A stretch of 64,000 nucleotides of DNA from Rhizobium etli CFN 42 (GTDB lineage: Bacteria > Pseudomonadota > Alphaproteobacteria > Rhizobiales > Rhizobiaceae). The number at the start of each line of letters is the position of its first letter. The stretch's first letter is position 1. Below the pieces are notes generated by a model, which was given only the letters and a program-made list of their open reading frames with translations, ran no database searches and had not been told where the DNA came from. The stretch covers positions 809,001 to 873,000 of the forward strand of contig NC_007761.1 in NCBI RefSeq assembly GCF_000092045.1. The letters run 5' to 3'. Positions 1-7,314 of the stretch are shown one piece after another. Both the position numbers and the translations under genes were made by a program.

Positions 1-1147
1 TCTCCCGACTTATCAGTCATTTCATAATGCTTTGCTTACGGAATCTCTAACATCTTCTCTTTTTTTATTGTCTTTCTCGGCCTGTTTACGTATCGCGTTC
101 GAGTATAATGTTCGAAAGCTCGATATTTTTACTTCGTTATTGGCAATTTTTCTAATAACGCAGTTCCGAAGCTACTGGGGTGTCACGATTTCGTTAATGT
201 TATTTTGTACCCTGCTGAGGCGAAAACTAATTTTATCCCTATGGACGCCACTGCTGCTTCTTGTTGCAGTGGGTGCGGCGACAGCTTTTCCTGTTTATCG
301 CTTCATTCAAACTGGGCAGTTTTTTCTTCCGCAAGGCGGCATGAACTCTTTCATCACTGGATTGCAGGTCAATCCAAATCCTTCAAATGGAGTGCGTGAG
401 GCATTTGACGGAATTGAGTTTCCCCCCGCGCTGCCTGCGTCGGCAATTTTGTCCAACGGACTCAATCTGCGGCTTGCGTTGGATATAGGCCTTTTTTGGC
501 GCAATGCAGGGCTTAGTGACGAGGCGATTAATGAACGTGCGGAGAAATTAGGAAAAGCGCTTACAAATGATGGACCTGAAATTCAAATCAGGCGCGTGAT
601 CTATGGCATCACTTCCCTTGGCTCTACAATGGTTTATAGCCTTGGCGATTCTCGTCGCGAGATCTTTAGAGGAATGACCATGGCGGCGATGTTGGATCAT
701 CAGAATTATTATTATCGCTGGTTTGGATGGATATCCGGAGAGAATTATCACCGTTATCTCGATTCTTTCTTCGGGCCGACGTCTGACCTTCCACCTTTCC
801 CTTTTGACAGTCTAGCGGCGGCGCAAATAAAGAGAGCTTGGCAACCGTATCTCTCCTCAATTCCGTCCTCCTATCTTCGCGATCCGGTCAGCCTCGGTTC
901 CCTACCGCCGGATGTCTGGCTGGCTTCCGGTTTGGTCGCATTTTTAATTTTGATCGTACGGTTGCCATTTGTTGCTATGCTTTTTTTCCTTGCGGTGGCA
1001 GTTGCTTTTGGCGCGGCGTTTTCGTTTCCTGTCGGAGACACTCGGTATGCAAACGCCCTAATTCCTTTCTACTTGGTTGCATTCTCAATTGCAGTAGGTG
1101 TATTAATCCGACGCCAAGAGCCGAAAATGATAGATACAGTTGCCTGA
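1..1147 (+). CDS. Integral membrane protein, 5' end beyond window; possible polysaccharide/glycosyltransferase-type protein
   Basis: The frame is open from position 2, so the gene very likely begins before the window. A TTG at 32 is only the first possible internal start. At least 371 residues are visible. There are hydrophobic segments near residues 5-25 and 33-60, a pair around 65-95, and a strong pair at the C-terminus (about residues 290-360). A long polar loop lies between about 95 and 285. This layout resembles the C-terminal part of polytopic sugar-polymer or mannosyltransferase-like (GT-C) proteins, but I see no diagnostic motif. The base composition is AT-richer than the core genes further right, which suggests transfer. 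The desaturase and methyltransferase genes downstream fit a surface-polysaccharide or lipid-modification locus. Function is inference only. Confidence 0.6.
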   Translation, partial: LPTYQSFHNALLTESLTSSLFLLSFSACLRIAFEYNVRKLDIFTSLLAIFLITQFRSYWGVTISLMLFCTLLRRKLILSLWTPLLLLVAVGAATAFPVYRFIQTGQFFLPQGGMNSFITGLQVNPNPSNGVREAFDGIEFPPALPASAILSNGLNLRLALDIGLFWRNAGLSDEAINERAEKLGKALTNDGPEIQIRRVIYGITSLGSTMVYSLGDSRREIFRGMTMAAMLDHQNYYYRWFGWISGENYHRYLDSFFGPTSDLPPFPFDSLAAAQIKRAWQPYLSSIPSSYLRDPVSLGSLPPDVWLASGLVAFLILIVRLPFVAMLFFLAVAVAFGAAFSFPVGDTRYANALIPFYLVAFSIAVGVLIRRQEPKMIDTVA

Positions 1148-1272
1148 CGGCGGTATCGGCGAAGCATGTTCGCTGTACCGGTTTGGTCGTGCTAATCAGG
1201 CTCAGATATCGATTGTTGGGCTGGCGCTTGCAAATGCGTTCAACTCTTCAAGTTGTGAGAATTGGTCACTGA

Positions 1273-2280
1273 ATGGATGCGCAGTTCAATGAATGCATGA
1301 AGCTAGCAAGGAAGCTTGTCGACCACAGCTTCCTTGAGTCATTGAAGCGGCCTCAATCGCGCGCGATTGTCGTGGCGACTGCGATGATTTGGCTTCAGAT
1401 AATCATCTCTTGGACGATCGCGCTCCTCGGCCCTTGGTGGGTCCTATGGTTGCCATTCCTGATCAATTGCGCGGTGACGCAGGGCATGTTGCTTTGGGTT
1501 CATGAAGCATCGCATTTCCATCTTTACCCCGACCGCCGAAAGAACGATATCTGGTGCGATGTGTTCTTTGCGGCGCCTGTCGGAATGTCCGTCGCCGCAT
1601 ATCGACTGCGTCACATGAGCCACCATGCACATCTGGGCACGGAGCAGGATGCGGATGGTTATCCCTATCGCGAGCCGATCAAGGGGTTCCGGGCGCTCGC
1701 CTGGGTCATGATGAAGGCGTTGAGCGGGGGTATTGGAGTGTGGCTGGCGGCGGACAAATATGGTGGTTCCGCCCGAAAGGCGGCATCGGGAAGCTCCCTG
1801 TCGCCTTCCTGGTTTGCCCCGACGGCGACTATCATGTTCAATGGCTTGCTATTTGTGCTCTGCATTGTCACAGGTCGCTGGTATCTCTACATTCTCCTAT
1901 GGGGCTACCCCATCGCAGCCGTAGCAATTGCGCTGAATATCGTGCGAACCATTGCGGAGCATCAGCCTGAGGACTACCCACTCTACAAGGACGCTCGGGA
2001 GCAAACCATGATACCGCTTGCCCGAACGACGGTGCCCAATTGGTTTGAGAAATGGCTGATGTACCAGGCAAATTTCAACTATCACATCGAACATCACCTT
2101 TTCCCTGCCATTCCACAGCACAATCTTGCAAAACTTCATAAACACCTCTTCGAGAGAGGGTTCTATGAGCATTTTCCCGGGTGCCTACAGCGTAGCGGTT
2201 TCGCGAAATTCATCCAGTTGTCGAGGAATCGCAGGAACGATGATTTCTCCGATTCGGTTCAAGATGCGTTGGCTCTCTGA
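1273..2280 (+). CDS. Fatty acid desaturase family protein
   Basis: A 335-residue membrane di-iron desaturase/hydroxylase. Three histidine clusters of the family are visible: HEASH near residue 77, RHMSHHAH near residue 113, and NYHIEHH near residue 263. Hydrophobic segments surround them (about residues 35-75 and 180-220). These histidines bind the two irons that activate oxygen to desaturate or hydroxylate an acyl or carotenoid-like chain in the inner membrane. The substrate cannot be read from the sequence. ATG at 1273 is the natural start. The stop at 2278-2280 is one base before the ATG of the methyltransferase, so the two genes are probably co-transcribed and may modify the same lipid or glycan. 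Confidence 0.85.
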   Translation: MDAQFNECMKLARKLVDHSFLESLKRPQSRAIVVATAMIWLQIIISWTIALLGPWWVLWLPFLINCAVTQGMLLWVHEASHFHLYPDRRKNDIWCDVFFAAPVGMSVAAYRLRHMSHHAHLGTEQDADGYPYREPIKGFRALAWVMMKALSGGIGVWLAADKYGGSARKAASGSSLSPSWFAPTATIMFNGLLFVLCIVTGRWYLYILLWGYPIAAVAIALNIVRTIAEHQPEDYPLYKDAREQTMIPLARTTVPNWFEKWLMYQANFNYHIEHHLFPAIPQHNLAKLHKHLFERGFYEHFPGCLQRSGFAKFIQLSRNRRNDDFSDSVQDALAL

Positions 2281-2281
2281 G

Positions 2282-3262
2282 ATGCCGCACGCGAAAAAAA
2301 TGAGTTCTCGGGTGACAAGCCAGATAAGATCAACGTCAGCGACATGCTCCGGTTGTGGCGGTGAGAGTTTCTCCGTCGTGGCGACCGGACGGGACTACAT
2401 ATATCACGGCACTGAAGACACTTTCAGATATGTCCGATGCGGTTCCTGCGGCCATTTTTATCTCAATCCGAGGCCCGACATCAGTCAATTGTCTCTGATG
2501 TATCCGGCCAACTATGGTACCTTCTCCAACAGATTTCAGGGCCGGGCAAATATTCTCGGTCGAATCAAGACCATCGTCAATCGAAAGCGCCTGAAGGGCG
2601 TTGTCGCGCGTCTCCCTCTGCGGGGAAGGGTGCTCGATGTGGGATGTGGCAACGGCGAGCTTTTGATTGCTCTTCGTCAAGCGCGTCCCGATCTTGAACT
2701 CTTCGGTCTGGATTGGCATTTTCCGGCCGAAACGCGTAGTGCTCTGGAAACGCAGGGAATAACGATGATCGAAGCCCCGCTTGAAGCGGCGGAATTACCG
2801 GTACAGCCTTTTGACCTCATAATTATGCTCCAGCTTATAGAGCACCTTTGGGAGCCAGAAGAAAGCTTGCGACGCCTCGTCCGCGGCTTGGCGAAGGATG
2901 GTCGTATTTTAATCGAAACGCCCAATACAGACGGCTGGGATAGGCGGCTCTTTGCGGACGGCGCATGGGGCGGATATTATTTCCCGCGGCATTTGAACCT
3001 CTATAATTTCGAACGACTGGCCGAGCTCCTGCGCAGGGTAGGGTTAGCCGTCGAATCTCAACGCAATCTTCCCGCGCCTTTGATTTGGGTTTATTCCCTC
3101 CAAGGAGTTGTGCAGGCGAGTTTCGGCTGGAAGAGCTTCTTGACGACGCTTTTCGGCGTTAAAAACTTACCCTTGGTTGCGGCCTTCGCTTTGTTGGATA
3201 GCGCCGCTATCGCAATGGGGTTTATGACGTCAAACCAGCAAACAATATCGAAGAAGGCATAG
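2282..3262 (+). CDS. Class I SAM-dependent methyltransferase with N-terminal zinc ribbon
   Basis: The start chosen is ATG 2282, one base after the desaturase stop; ATG 2300 is an alternative. An upstream in-frame ATG at 2126 lies inside the desaturase and is unlikely. The product is 326 residues. An N-terminal zinc ribbon (two CxxC pairs, CSGC and CGSC, within about residues 22-52) precedes a Rossmann-fold methyltransferase with motif I VLDVGCGNGELL near residue 118 and an EHLW segment near residue 198. This architecture is common in methyltransferases of sugar-nucleotide and polysaccharide clusters. The last codons run up to an old IS66 remnant on the other strand, so the C-terminus may be slightly altered. 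The substrate is unknown. Confidence 0.8.
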   Translation: MPHAKKMSSRVTSQIRSTSATCSGCGGESFSVVATGRDYIYHGTEDTFRYVRCGSCGHFYLNPRPDISQLSLMYPANYGTFSNRFQGRANILGRIKTIVNRKRLKGVVARLPLRGRVLDVGCGNGELLIALRQARPDLELFGLDWHFPAETRSALETQGITMIEAPLEAAELPVQPFDLIIMLQLIEHLWEPEESLRRLVRGLAKDGRILIETPNTDGWDRRLFADGAWGGYYFPRHLNLYNFERLAELLRRVGLAVESQRNLPAPLIWVYSLQGVVQASFGWKSFLTTLFGVKNLPLVAAFALLDSAAIAMGFMTSNQQTISKKA

Positions 3263-3299
3263 CCGGTGAGATTGTATCACCACATGTGGATGCAAAACA

Positions 3300-3902
3300 C
3301 AGGATCATCGCCAGCAGGTTCGGCCCGGCAAAACCGCGCGGCGTCACGTGGAAAGGTGCGGGCGGCTGACTGATCTTCTCGCATTCGCGGCAGGAGAACT
3401 TCTCCCGCACAGTCTGGATGACTTTCCACTGGCGCGGGGTCACCTCCAGCGTCTCGGTGATGTCCTCGCCGAGCTTCGACAGCCTGGCGGAACCGCAGCA
3501 GCGGCAATTCGTCGGGGCTGCGATGACGACGCGCTCGCGCGGCAGGTGTTCGGGAAACGGCTTACGTGATGGACGCTTTCGCTCGAACGCCCGGACTGTA
3601 GAGGCATTGGCAGCAATCTCCGCCGCCAGTTCGTCTTCACCAGCGTCGGCTTCGAGTTCCTCGAGTTGCAGCTCCATCTGCTCGAGAAGTCGCGCCGTGC
3701 GCTCGGACCGGCTGCCATAAAGTTCACGGCGAACCTTCTCGGTCTCCAGCTTCAACCGCGCGATCAGCGCTTCTGAATGTGACACGAGCGCCTTGGCACT
3801 GGCGGCTTCCGCCTCGGCTTTCATACGCCGGGCACGCTCTTGCGCCAGCAGTGCAAGCGCACTGGCAAGATCGTCAGGAAGCTGTTCGGCCGCATCGTTC
3901 AT
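3300..3902 (-). pseudogene. tnpC: Truncated IS66-family transposase TnpC (older element)
   Basis: The first ~201 residues match IS66 TnpC. There is a coiled-coil N-terminus, the RRELYGSRSER segment, a zinc-finger region with CRCCGSARL and CREC, and the conserved run ending GPNLLAMIL. Similarity then stops at about 3300 and the frame runs into unrelated sequence to a stop at 3222, overlapping the methyltransferase 3' end on the other strand. The whole catalytic DDE half is missing, so the protein cannot transpose. It differs in sequence from the TnpC of the two intact IS66 copies nearby, so it belongs to a separate, older IS66 element. Confidence 0.85.
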
Positions 3903-3947
3903 GGTAGGATGGAATCATATTCGACCCCGCCATTCCAGTGCTTTTGC

Positions 3948-4295
3948 TCATCCTGCCGACGTCGGTCGCCAGGTTTTTTGCGGCATCCGCCAGTCTATAC
4001 CTTCCAGCAGATAACCGAGCTGCGCCGGTGTGATCACCACCGATCCATCTGTCGCCGACGGCCAGACGAAGCGTCCGCGTTCAAGCTTCTTCGTAAACAG
4101 GCAGGCTCCCTGGCCGTCATGCCAGATGACCTTGATCAGGCCACCACCGCGACCGCGGAATACGAACAGGTGTCCGCACATCGGATCGCGCTTCAGCGTC
4201 TCCTGCACCATCAGCGATAGACCGGGGAAGCCTTTGCGCATGTCCGTATGGCCTGTCGCCAGCCAGACCTTCACACCACTTGCAACCGGGATCAT
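3948..4295 (-). CDS. tnpB: IS66-family accessory protein TnpB (older element)
   Basis: A 115-residue protein with the typical TnpB pattern: an N-terminal MIPVASGVKVWLATGHTDMR, the MCGHLFVFRGR segment, VIWHDGQGACLFTKKLERG, and a C-terminal LGYLLEGIDWR. The frame appears intact. Its ATG overlaps the stop of the tnpA remnant (4292-4295), the normal IS66 coupling. With tnpC truncated and tnpA broken, it is an orphan with no likely activity. Confidence 0.85.
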   Translation of the reverse strand: MIPVASGVKVWLATGHTDMRKGFPGLSLMVQETLKRDPMCGHLFVFRGRGGGLIKVIWHDGQGACLFTKKLERGRFVWPSATDGSVVITPAQLGYLLEGIDWRMPQKTWRPTSAG

Positions 4296-4368
4296 CTCCG
4301 TTCCAGCACGACATCAAGAATGCGGCCCAGCGCCTCGACATCGATGTCGCTGTCCACGCGGATACGAC
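4292..4368 (-). pseudogene. tnpA: 3' fragment of IS66 tnpA, cut by insertion of the left IS66 copy
   Basis: The last ~24 codons of an IS66 TnpA are visible (RIRVDSDIDVEALGRIL and a final ERR before the stop at 4292-4294). The frame is broken at 4369, where the newer IS66 element begins. The 8-bp target duplication (4361-4368) lies inside this fragment. Its continuation is not on the far side of the left copy but at 7259-7292 in reverse orientation, one line of evidence for the inversion described in the findings. Confidence 0.8.
4361..4368. repeat. Target-site duplication of the first IS66 insertion, left half (GATACGAC)
   Basis: GATACGAC directly precedes the left IS66 copy. Its partner is not at the right end of the same copy. 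It is found reverse-complemented (GTCGTATC, 7285-7292) at the inner end of the right IS66 copy. Eight-bp duplications are characteristic of the IS66 family. Confidence 0.9.
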
Positions 4369-4452
4369 GTAAGCGACAAGCAGACCCCATCTGGCGAAGC
4401 AGCTTAGCGGTCGGCTATCGGTAGCGGACACGATGAACTGCTGTGAGCTTCT

Positions 4453-4836
4453 ATGTCTGCGCCTAGCTCTGGAACTAGAACTTTTCATATGATCGAGGCT
4501 GTTGCGGACCGATTTGAGGGCGCGCCTCGGCAGCTTCGGCGGCGCTGGTCGGACGATTTTAAAGCGCGTGCAGTTGCAGAGGCACTCGAGCCTGGCTCGA
4601 GCGTGTCAGCGATCGCACGTCGGCTTGATATCCATCCGTCACAACTGTTTGGCTGGCGTCGCGCCGCCCTGGGCTCTCACAAGGAGAACATAGCGCCGAT
4701 CGGTCATAAGGCAGTCACGCCATCTGCCGACGGCGCGATAATCGAAGTTCTGATTGGCGATGTCGTCGTGCGCGCTCCCGCCGATGTGGACGAAGCTCAT
4801 CTGCAGCGTGTCATCCGGGCAGTTCGCTCAGCATGA
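4453..4836 (+). CDS. tnpA: IS66-family TnpA (left copy)
   Basis: A 127-residue protein with an N-terminal helix-turn-helix of the transposase_8/IS66 Orf1 type (RRRWSDDFKARAVAEAL, then SVSAIARRLDIHPSQLFGWR, about residues 28-68). The C-terminal part (IIEVLIGDVVVRAPADVDEA) is the usual IS66 TnpA end. Proteins of this type are needed for IS66 transposition and are thought to bind DNA. ATG 4489 is an alternative start. The stop overlaps the tnpB start (ATGA, 4833-4836). Confidence 0.9.
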   Translation: MSAPSSGTRTFHMIEAVADRFEGAPRQLRRRWSDDFKARAVAEALEPGSSVSAIARRLDIHPSQLFGWRRAALGSHKENIAPIGHKAVTPSADGAIIEVLIGDVVVRAPADVDEAHLQRVIRAVRSA

Positions 4837-5177
4837 TCCCCGCAGGTGTAAAGGTCTTCCTCGCCAGTCACCCCATCGACTTTCGTAAAGGGCCGGACAG
4901 TTTGCTGTCGCTGGTGCGCGACGCCGGCAGTGATCCGTTCAATGGCTCGCTTTATGTCTTCCGGGCGAAGCGGGCGGACCGGGTCAAGATCGTCTGGTGG
5001 GATGGATCAGGGGTCTGCCTCTATTCCAAGCGGTTGGAGAAGGCGCAGTTCTGCTGGCCGCGGATCGGCCACAACCGGGTGCAGCTCAATCACGCTCAGC
5101 TCATGGCGCTCGTTGACGGCATGGACTGGAAACGGGTGCGCTCAGTGGCGGTGAAGCCGCCGGAGATTGTTGGGTAA
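4833..5177 (+). CDS. tnpB: IS66-family TnpB (left copy)
   Basis: A 114-residue accessory protein with the standard TnpB blocks: MIPAGVKVFLASHPIDFRKG, SLYVFRAKRADRVKIVWWDG, and a C-terminal LMALVDGMDWKRV. It is translationally coupled to tnpA by an ATGA overlap. Its biochemical role is not established, although members of the family are required for IS66 movement. It is identical in protein sequence to the copy at 8981-9325. Confidence 0.92.
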   Translation: MIPAGVKVFLASHPIDFRKGPDSLLSLVRDAGSDPFNGSLYVFRAKRADRVKIVWWDGSGVCLYSKRLEKAQFCWPRIGHNRVQLNHAQLMALVDGMDWKRVRSVAVKPPEIVG

Positions 5178-5250
5178 AGGGCTGCGGCGAAGTGAATCAA
5201 CCGCCTGAAAAGGCAGGAAAACCGGAGCAAATTGTGCTCTGGTAGGCCTC

Positions 5251-6843
5251 ATGACGCCGCCCGATCTACAGCTCCCGGATGATGTAGAGACCCTGAAAGC
5301 CATGGTCCTTGCCATGGCCGAGAAGGCAGCGCGCACCGATGCTCTCGAGAGCGAGGTCGCAGACCTGAAAGCCAGAAACGCCGATGCCGACGAACGCATC
5401 GAGCGACTGACCCAGATCCTGAAAGCCTTCGATCGCGCCCGCTTCGGCCGGCAATCGGAAAAGCTCGGCTCTCCGGGCATCGATGATGAGCAGCAGGCTT
5501 TTGTCTTCGAGGAAATCGAGACCGGTATCTCGGCAATCCGAGCCAAGGTAAACAAGGGTGCCGCTGATCCCGATGCGAAACGTGCACCCCGGCCGCGCAA
5601 GGGCTTTGCACCTCATCTGGAACGAGTCGAAGTGGTGATCGAGCCGGATGAACTGCACGAACACATCGGCAAACAGAAGGTGCTGATCGGAGAAGACGTC
5701 TCGGAGCGACTGGACGTCGTGCCGGCGAAGTTCCGCGTCATCGTCACCCGGCGGCCGAAGTATGCCTTCAAGAACGAAGACGGCGTCATCCAGGCAGCCG
5801 CGCCCGCGCACATCATCGAGGGTGGCATTCCAACGGAAGCGCTTCTCGCCCAGATCGCTGTCTCGAAGTATGCAGATGGCCTTCCGCTCTATCGACAGGA
5901 GGCAATCTATGCACGCGACAAGGTTGAGCTTGACCGGAAGCTGATGGCCCAATGGATGGGCAAGCTCGGCTACGAGCTCGATATCCTGGCCGACTACATC
6001 CTCGCCGAGATCAAGAAGGCTGAGCGCATCTTTGCGGACGAGACGACATTGCCAACGCTCGCGCCCGGATCCGGATCGGCAAAGACAGCCTGGCTATGGG
6101 CTTATGCGAGGGATGATAGACCCTTTGGCGGTAGTGGCCCGCCGATGGTCGCCTATCGCTTCGAAGATAGCCGCGCTGGCGATCGCGTCGCCCGGCATCT
6201 GAATGGCTATCGCGGTATCCTTCAGGTGGACGGGCATGGTGCCTACAACAAGCTTGCCCGATCTGACGGCGGCAATGACGGCGTGATGCTGGCCGGCTGC
6301 TGGTCCCATAGCAGGCGCAAGTTCTACGAACTCCACGCCTCGGACAGCTCCAAGATAGCCAGCGAGACGGTGGAATTGATGGCAAAGCTCTGGGAGGTGG
6401 AAGCGGCGGCCCGGGGGCAGAGCCCTGACGCGCGTGTCGCGGCACGTCAGGCGACATCTGCTGCAGTTGTCACTGAGCTCTTCGCCCTGTGGCAAAAGAC
6501 CCTGCCGCGGATCTCCGGCAAGTCGAAGCTCGCAGAAGCGATCCGCTATGCCACCTCGCGTCGCTCCATCTTCGAACGCTTCCTTACCGACGGCCGCATC
6601 GAGCTCGACAGCAACATCGTTGAGCGTGCCATCAGGCCCCAGACGATCACGAGAAAGAACAGTCTCTTCGCCGGCAGCGATGGCGGTGGAAGGACCTGGG
6701 CGACTATCGCCACGCTCCTTCAGACGGCGAAGATGAACAACGTGGACCCGCAGGCTTGGCTCACCCAAACACTTGAGCGGATCGCCAACGGCTGGCCGAG
6801 CAGCGATCTCGATGCACTCATGCCGTGGAATTACGCGCGCTGA
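5251..6843 (+). CDS. tnpC: IS66-family transposase TnpC (left copy)
   Basis: A full-length 530-residue DDE transposase. It has an N-terminal leucine-rich coiled coil (about residues 8-60), the RARFGRQSEKLG segment, a zinc-finger-like region before residue 150, and the catalytic core with FADETTLPTL (first Asp near residue 263), LQVDGHGAYNK (second Asp near residue 328) and RAIRP downstream of the last acidic residue (LDSNIVERAIRP). The C-terminal IS66 domain ends WNYAR. There is a 73-base gap after tnpB. Everything needed for transposition appears present. Confidence 0.95.
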   Translation: MTPPDLQLPDDVETLKAMVLAMAEKAARTDALESEVADLKARNADADERIERLTQILKAFDRARFGRQSEKLGSPGIDDEQQAFVFEEIETGISAIRAKVNKGAADPDAKRAPRPRKGFAPHLERVEVVIEPDELHEHIGKQKVLIGEDVSERLDVVPAKFRVIVTRRPKYAFKNEDGVIQAAAPAHIIEGGIPTEALLAQIAVSKYADGLPLYRQEAIYARDKVELDRKLMAQWMGKLGYELDILADYILAEIKKAERIFADETTLPTLAPGSGSAKTAWLWAYARDDRPFGGSGPPMVAYRFEDSRAGDRVARHLNGYRGILQVDGHGAYNKLARSDGGNDGVMLAGCWSHSRRKFYELHASDSSKIASETVELMAKLWEVEAAARGQSPDARVAARQATSAAVVTELFALWQKTLPRISGKSKLAEAIRYATSRRSIFERFLTDGRIELDSNIVERAIRPQTITRKNSLFAGSDGGGRTWATIATLLQTAKMNNVDPQAWLTQTLERIANGWPSSDLDALMPWNYAR

Positions 6844-6865
6844 ACGGTCTCAGCTTGCCGTTTAC

Positions 6866-6873
6866 GCTCATGA
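6866..6873. repeat. Target-site duplication of the second IS66 insertion, inner half (GCTCATGA)
   Basis: GCTCATGA abuts the right end of the left IS66 copy. It is the reverse complement of TCATGAGC at 9790-9797, which abuts the outer end of the right copy. A normal insertion would carry both halves, in direct orientation, around one element. Confidence 0.9.
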
Positions 6874-7195
6874 TGCAGAACACGGCGACGAGGTTTGCCA
6901 GTCGATCGGCCGTTCGTAGTCTTGCTTCTTCAGCCCGGCAACCGGACTTGAGGATCTTATGAAAGACCTCAATCTTCCAATGCATTGCATACCATCTGAT
7001 TTTTTCGACTGCCTCTTCGCAGCTATTCACCTCAAGGTCGGTCAGCAACTTCCACTCGATGCGCTAGCGGCCGGCCGGAGGGTTGGGCTCCACCGCATGA
7101 ATGACGGTAAGATCCAATGCAGGGTATCGCTTCTGCTTGCCGATGGGCGGGAGCACCGTAAGCGCCCGGTGAGGGCCGTCTTGCAAGGTTGAGAC
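6866..7195 (-). pseudogene. IS4-family transposase, central fragment, with internal stop
   Basis: On the minus strand this reads as an IS4/Tn5-like transposase core. The segments ALTVLPPIGKQKRYPALD and LTVIHAVEP are followed by an in-frame TAG, then RIEWKLLTDLEV, a KIRWYAMHWKIEVFHKILKS motif (with the WxIE glutamate typical of the IS4 YREK region) and a final AVFCIMS. The start of the gene is missing (similarity begins about 7195). The C-terminal part has been separated and now lies at 9790-10091. The gene was already dead because of the TAG. Confidence 0.85.
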
Positions 7196-7258
7196 GAACA
7201 TCGGAAGTCCTAGTGCAAACACTAGGAGTAGTCCTATGACGAAGCATCCGATTGAAGT

Positions 7259-7292
7259 GATGTGACGATTGAGTTGGGTCGGCCGTCGTATC
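7259..7292 (+). pseudogene. tnpA: Fragment of the older IS66 tnpA, inverted relative to its other half
   Basis: The frame GAT GTG ACG ATT GAG TTG reads DVTIEL, the block that precedes the final (R)RIRVD segment in IS66 TnpA. After one extra G it would continue into the RIRVDSD run now at 4292-4368 if the spacer were re-inverted. Only about 11 codons remain. The upstream part of tnpA is lost. The fragment is short and its identification rests mainly on the reconstruction. Confidence 0.55.
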
Positions 7293-7314
7293 GTAAACGG
7301 CAAGCTGAGACCGT

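Larger units (their letters stand above)
4369..6865 (+). mobile_element. IS66-family insertion sequence, left copy, 2,497 bp
   Basis: The ends were fixed by comparison with the inverted copy at 7293-9789. Identity starts at GTAAGCGACAAGCAGACC (4369) and stops after CTTGCCGTTTAC (6865). The terminal inverted repeats (GTAAGCGACAAGC at one end, GTAAACGGCAAGC at the other) begin with the GTAA(G/A)CG typical of IS66. The element carries tnpA, tnpB and tnpC in order, all open. It differs from the right copy at one position I could find (5310 versus 8848, synonymous in tnpC). Confidence 0.95.
6866..7292. other. 427-bp spacer between inverted IS66 copies, present in inverted orientation
   Basis: It contains two broken pieces of older elements: an IS4-type transposase fragment on the minus strand (6866-7195) and a short IS66 tnpA fragment (7259-7292). 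Flipping this segment joins each piece in frame to its missing half outside the IS66 pair (IS4 to 9790-10091, tnpA to 4292-4368). A perfect hairpin, TCCTAGTG-CAAA-CACTAGGA, occupies 7208-7227 near the junction of the two remnants. No intact gene lies here. Confidence 0.9.

Noticed and set aside
7208..7227. Perfect hairpin in the spacer as an attachment site or regulatory element
   Set aside because: It lies at the junction of two dead IS remnants and has no nearby gene; too little to support a role.
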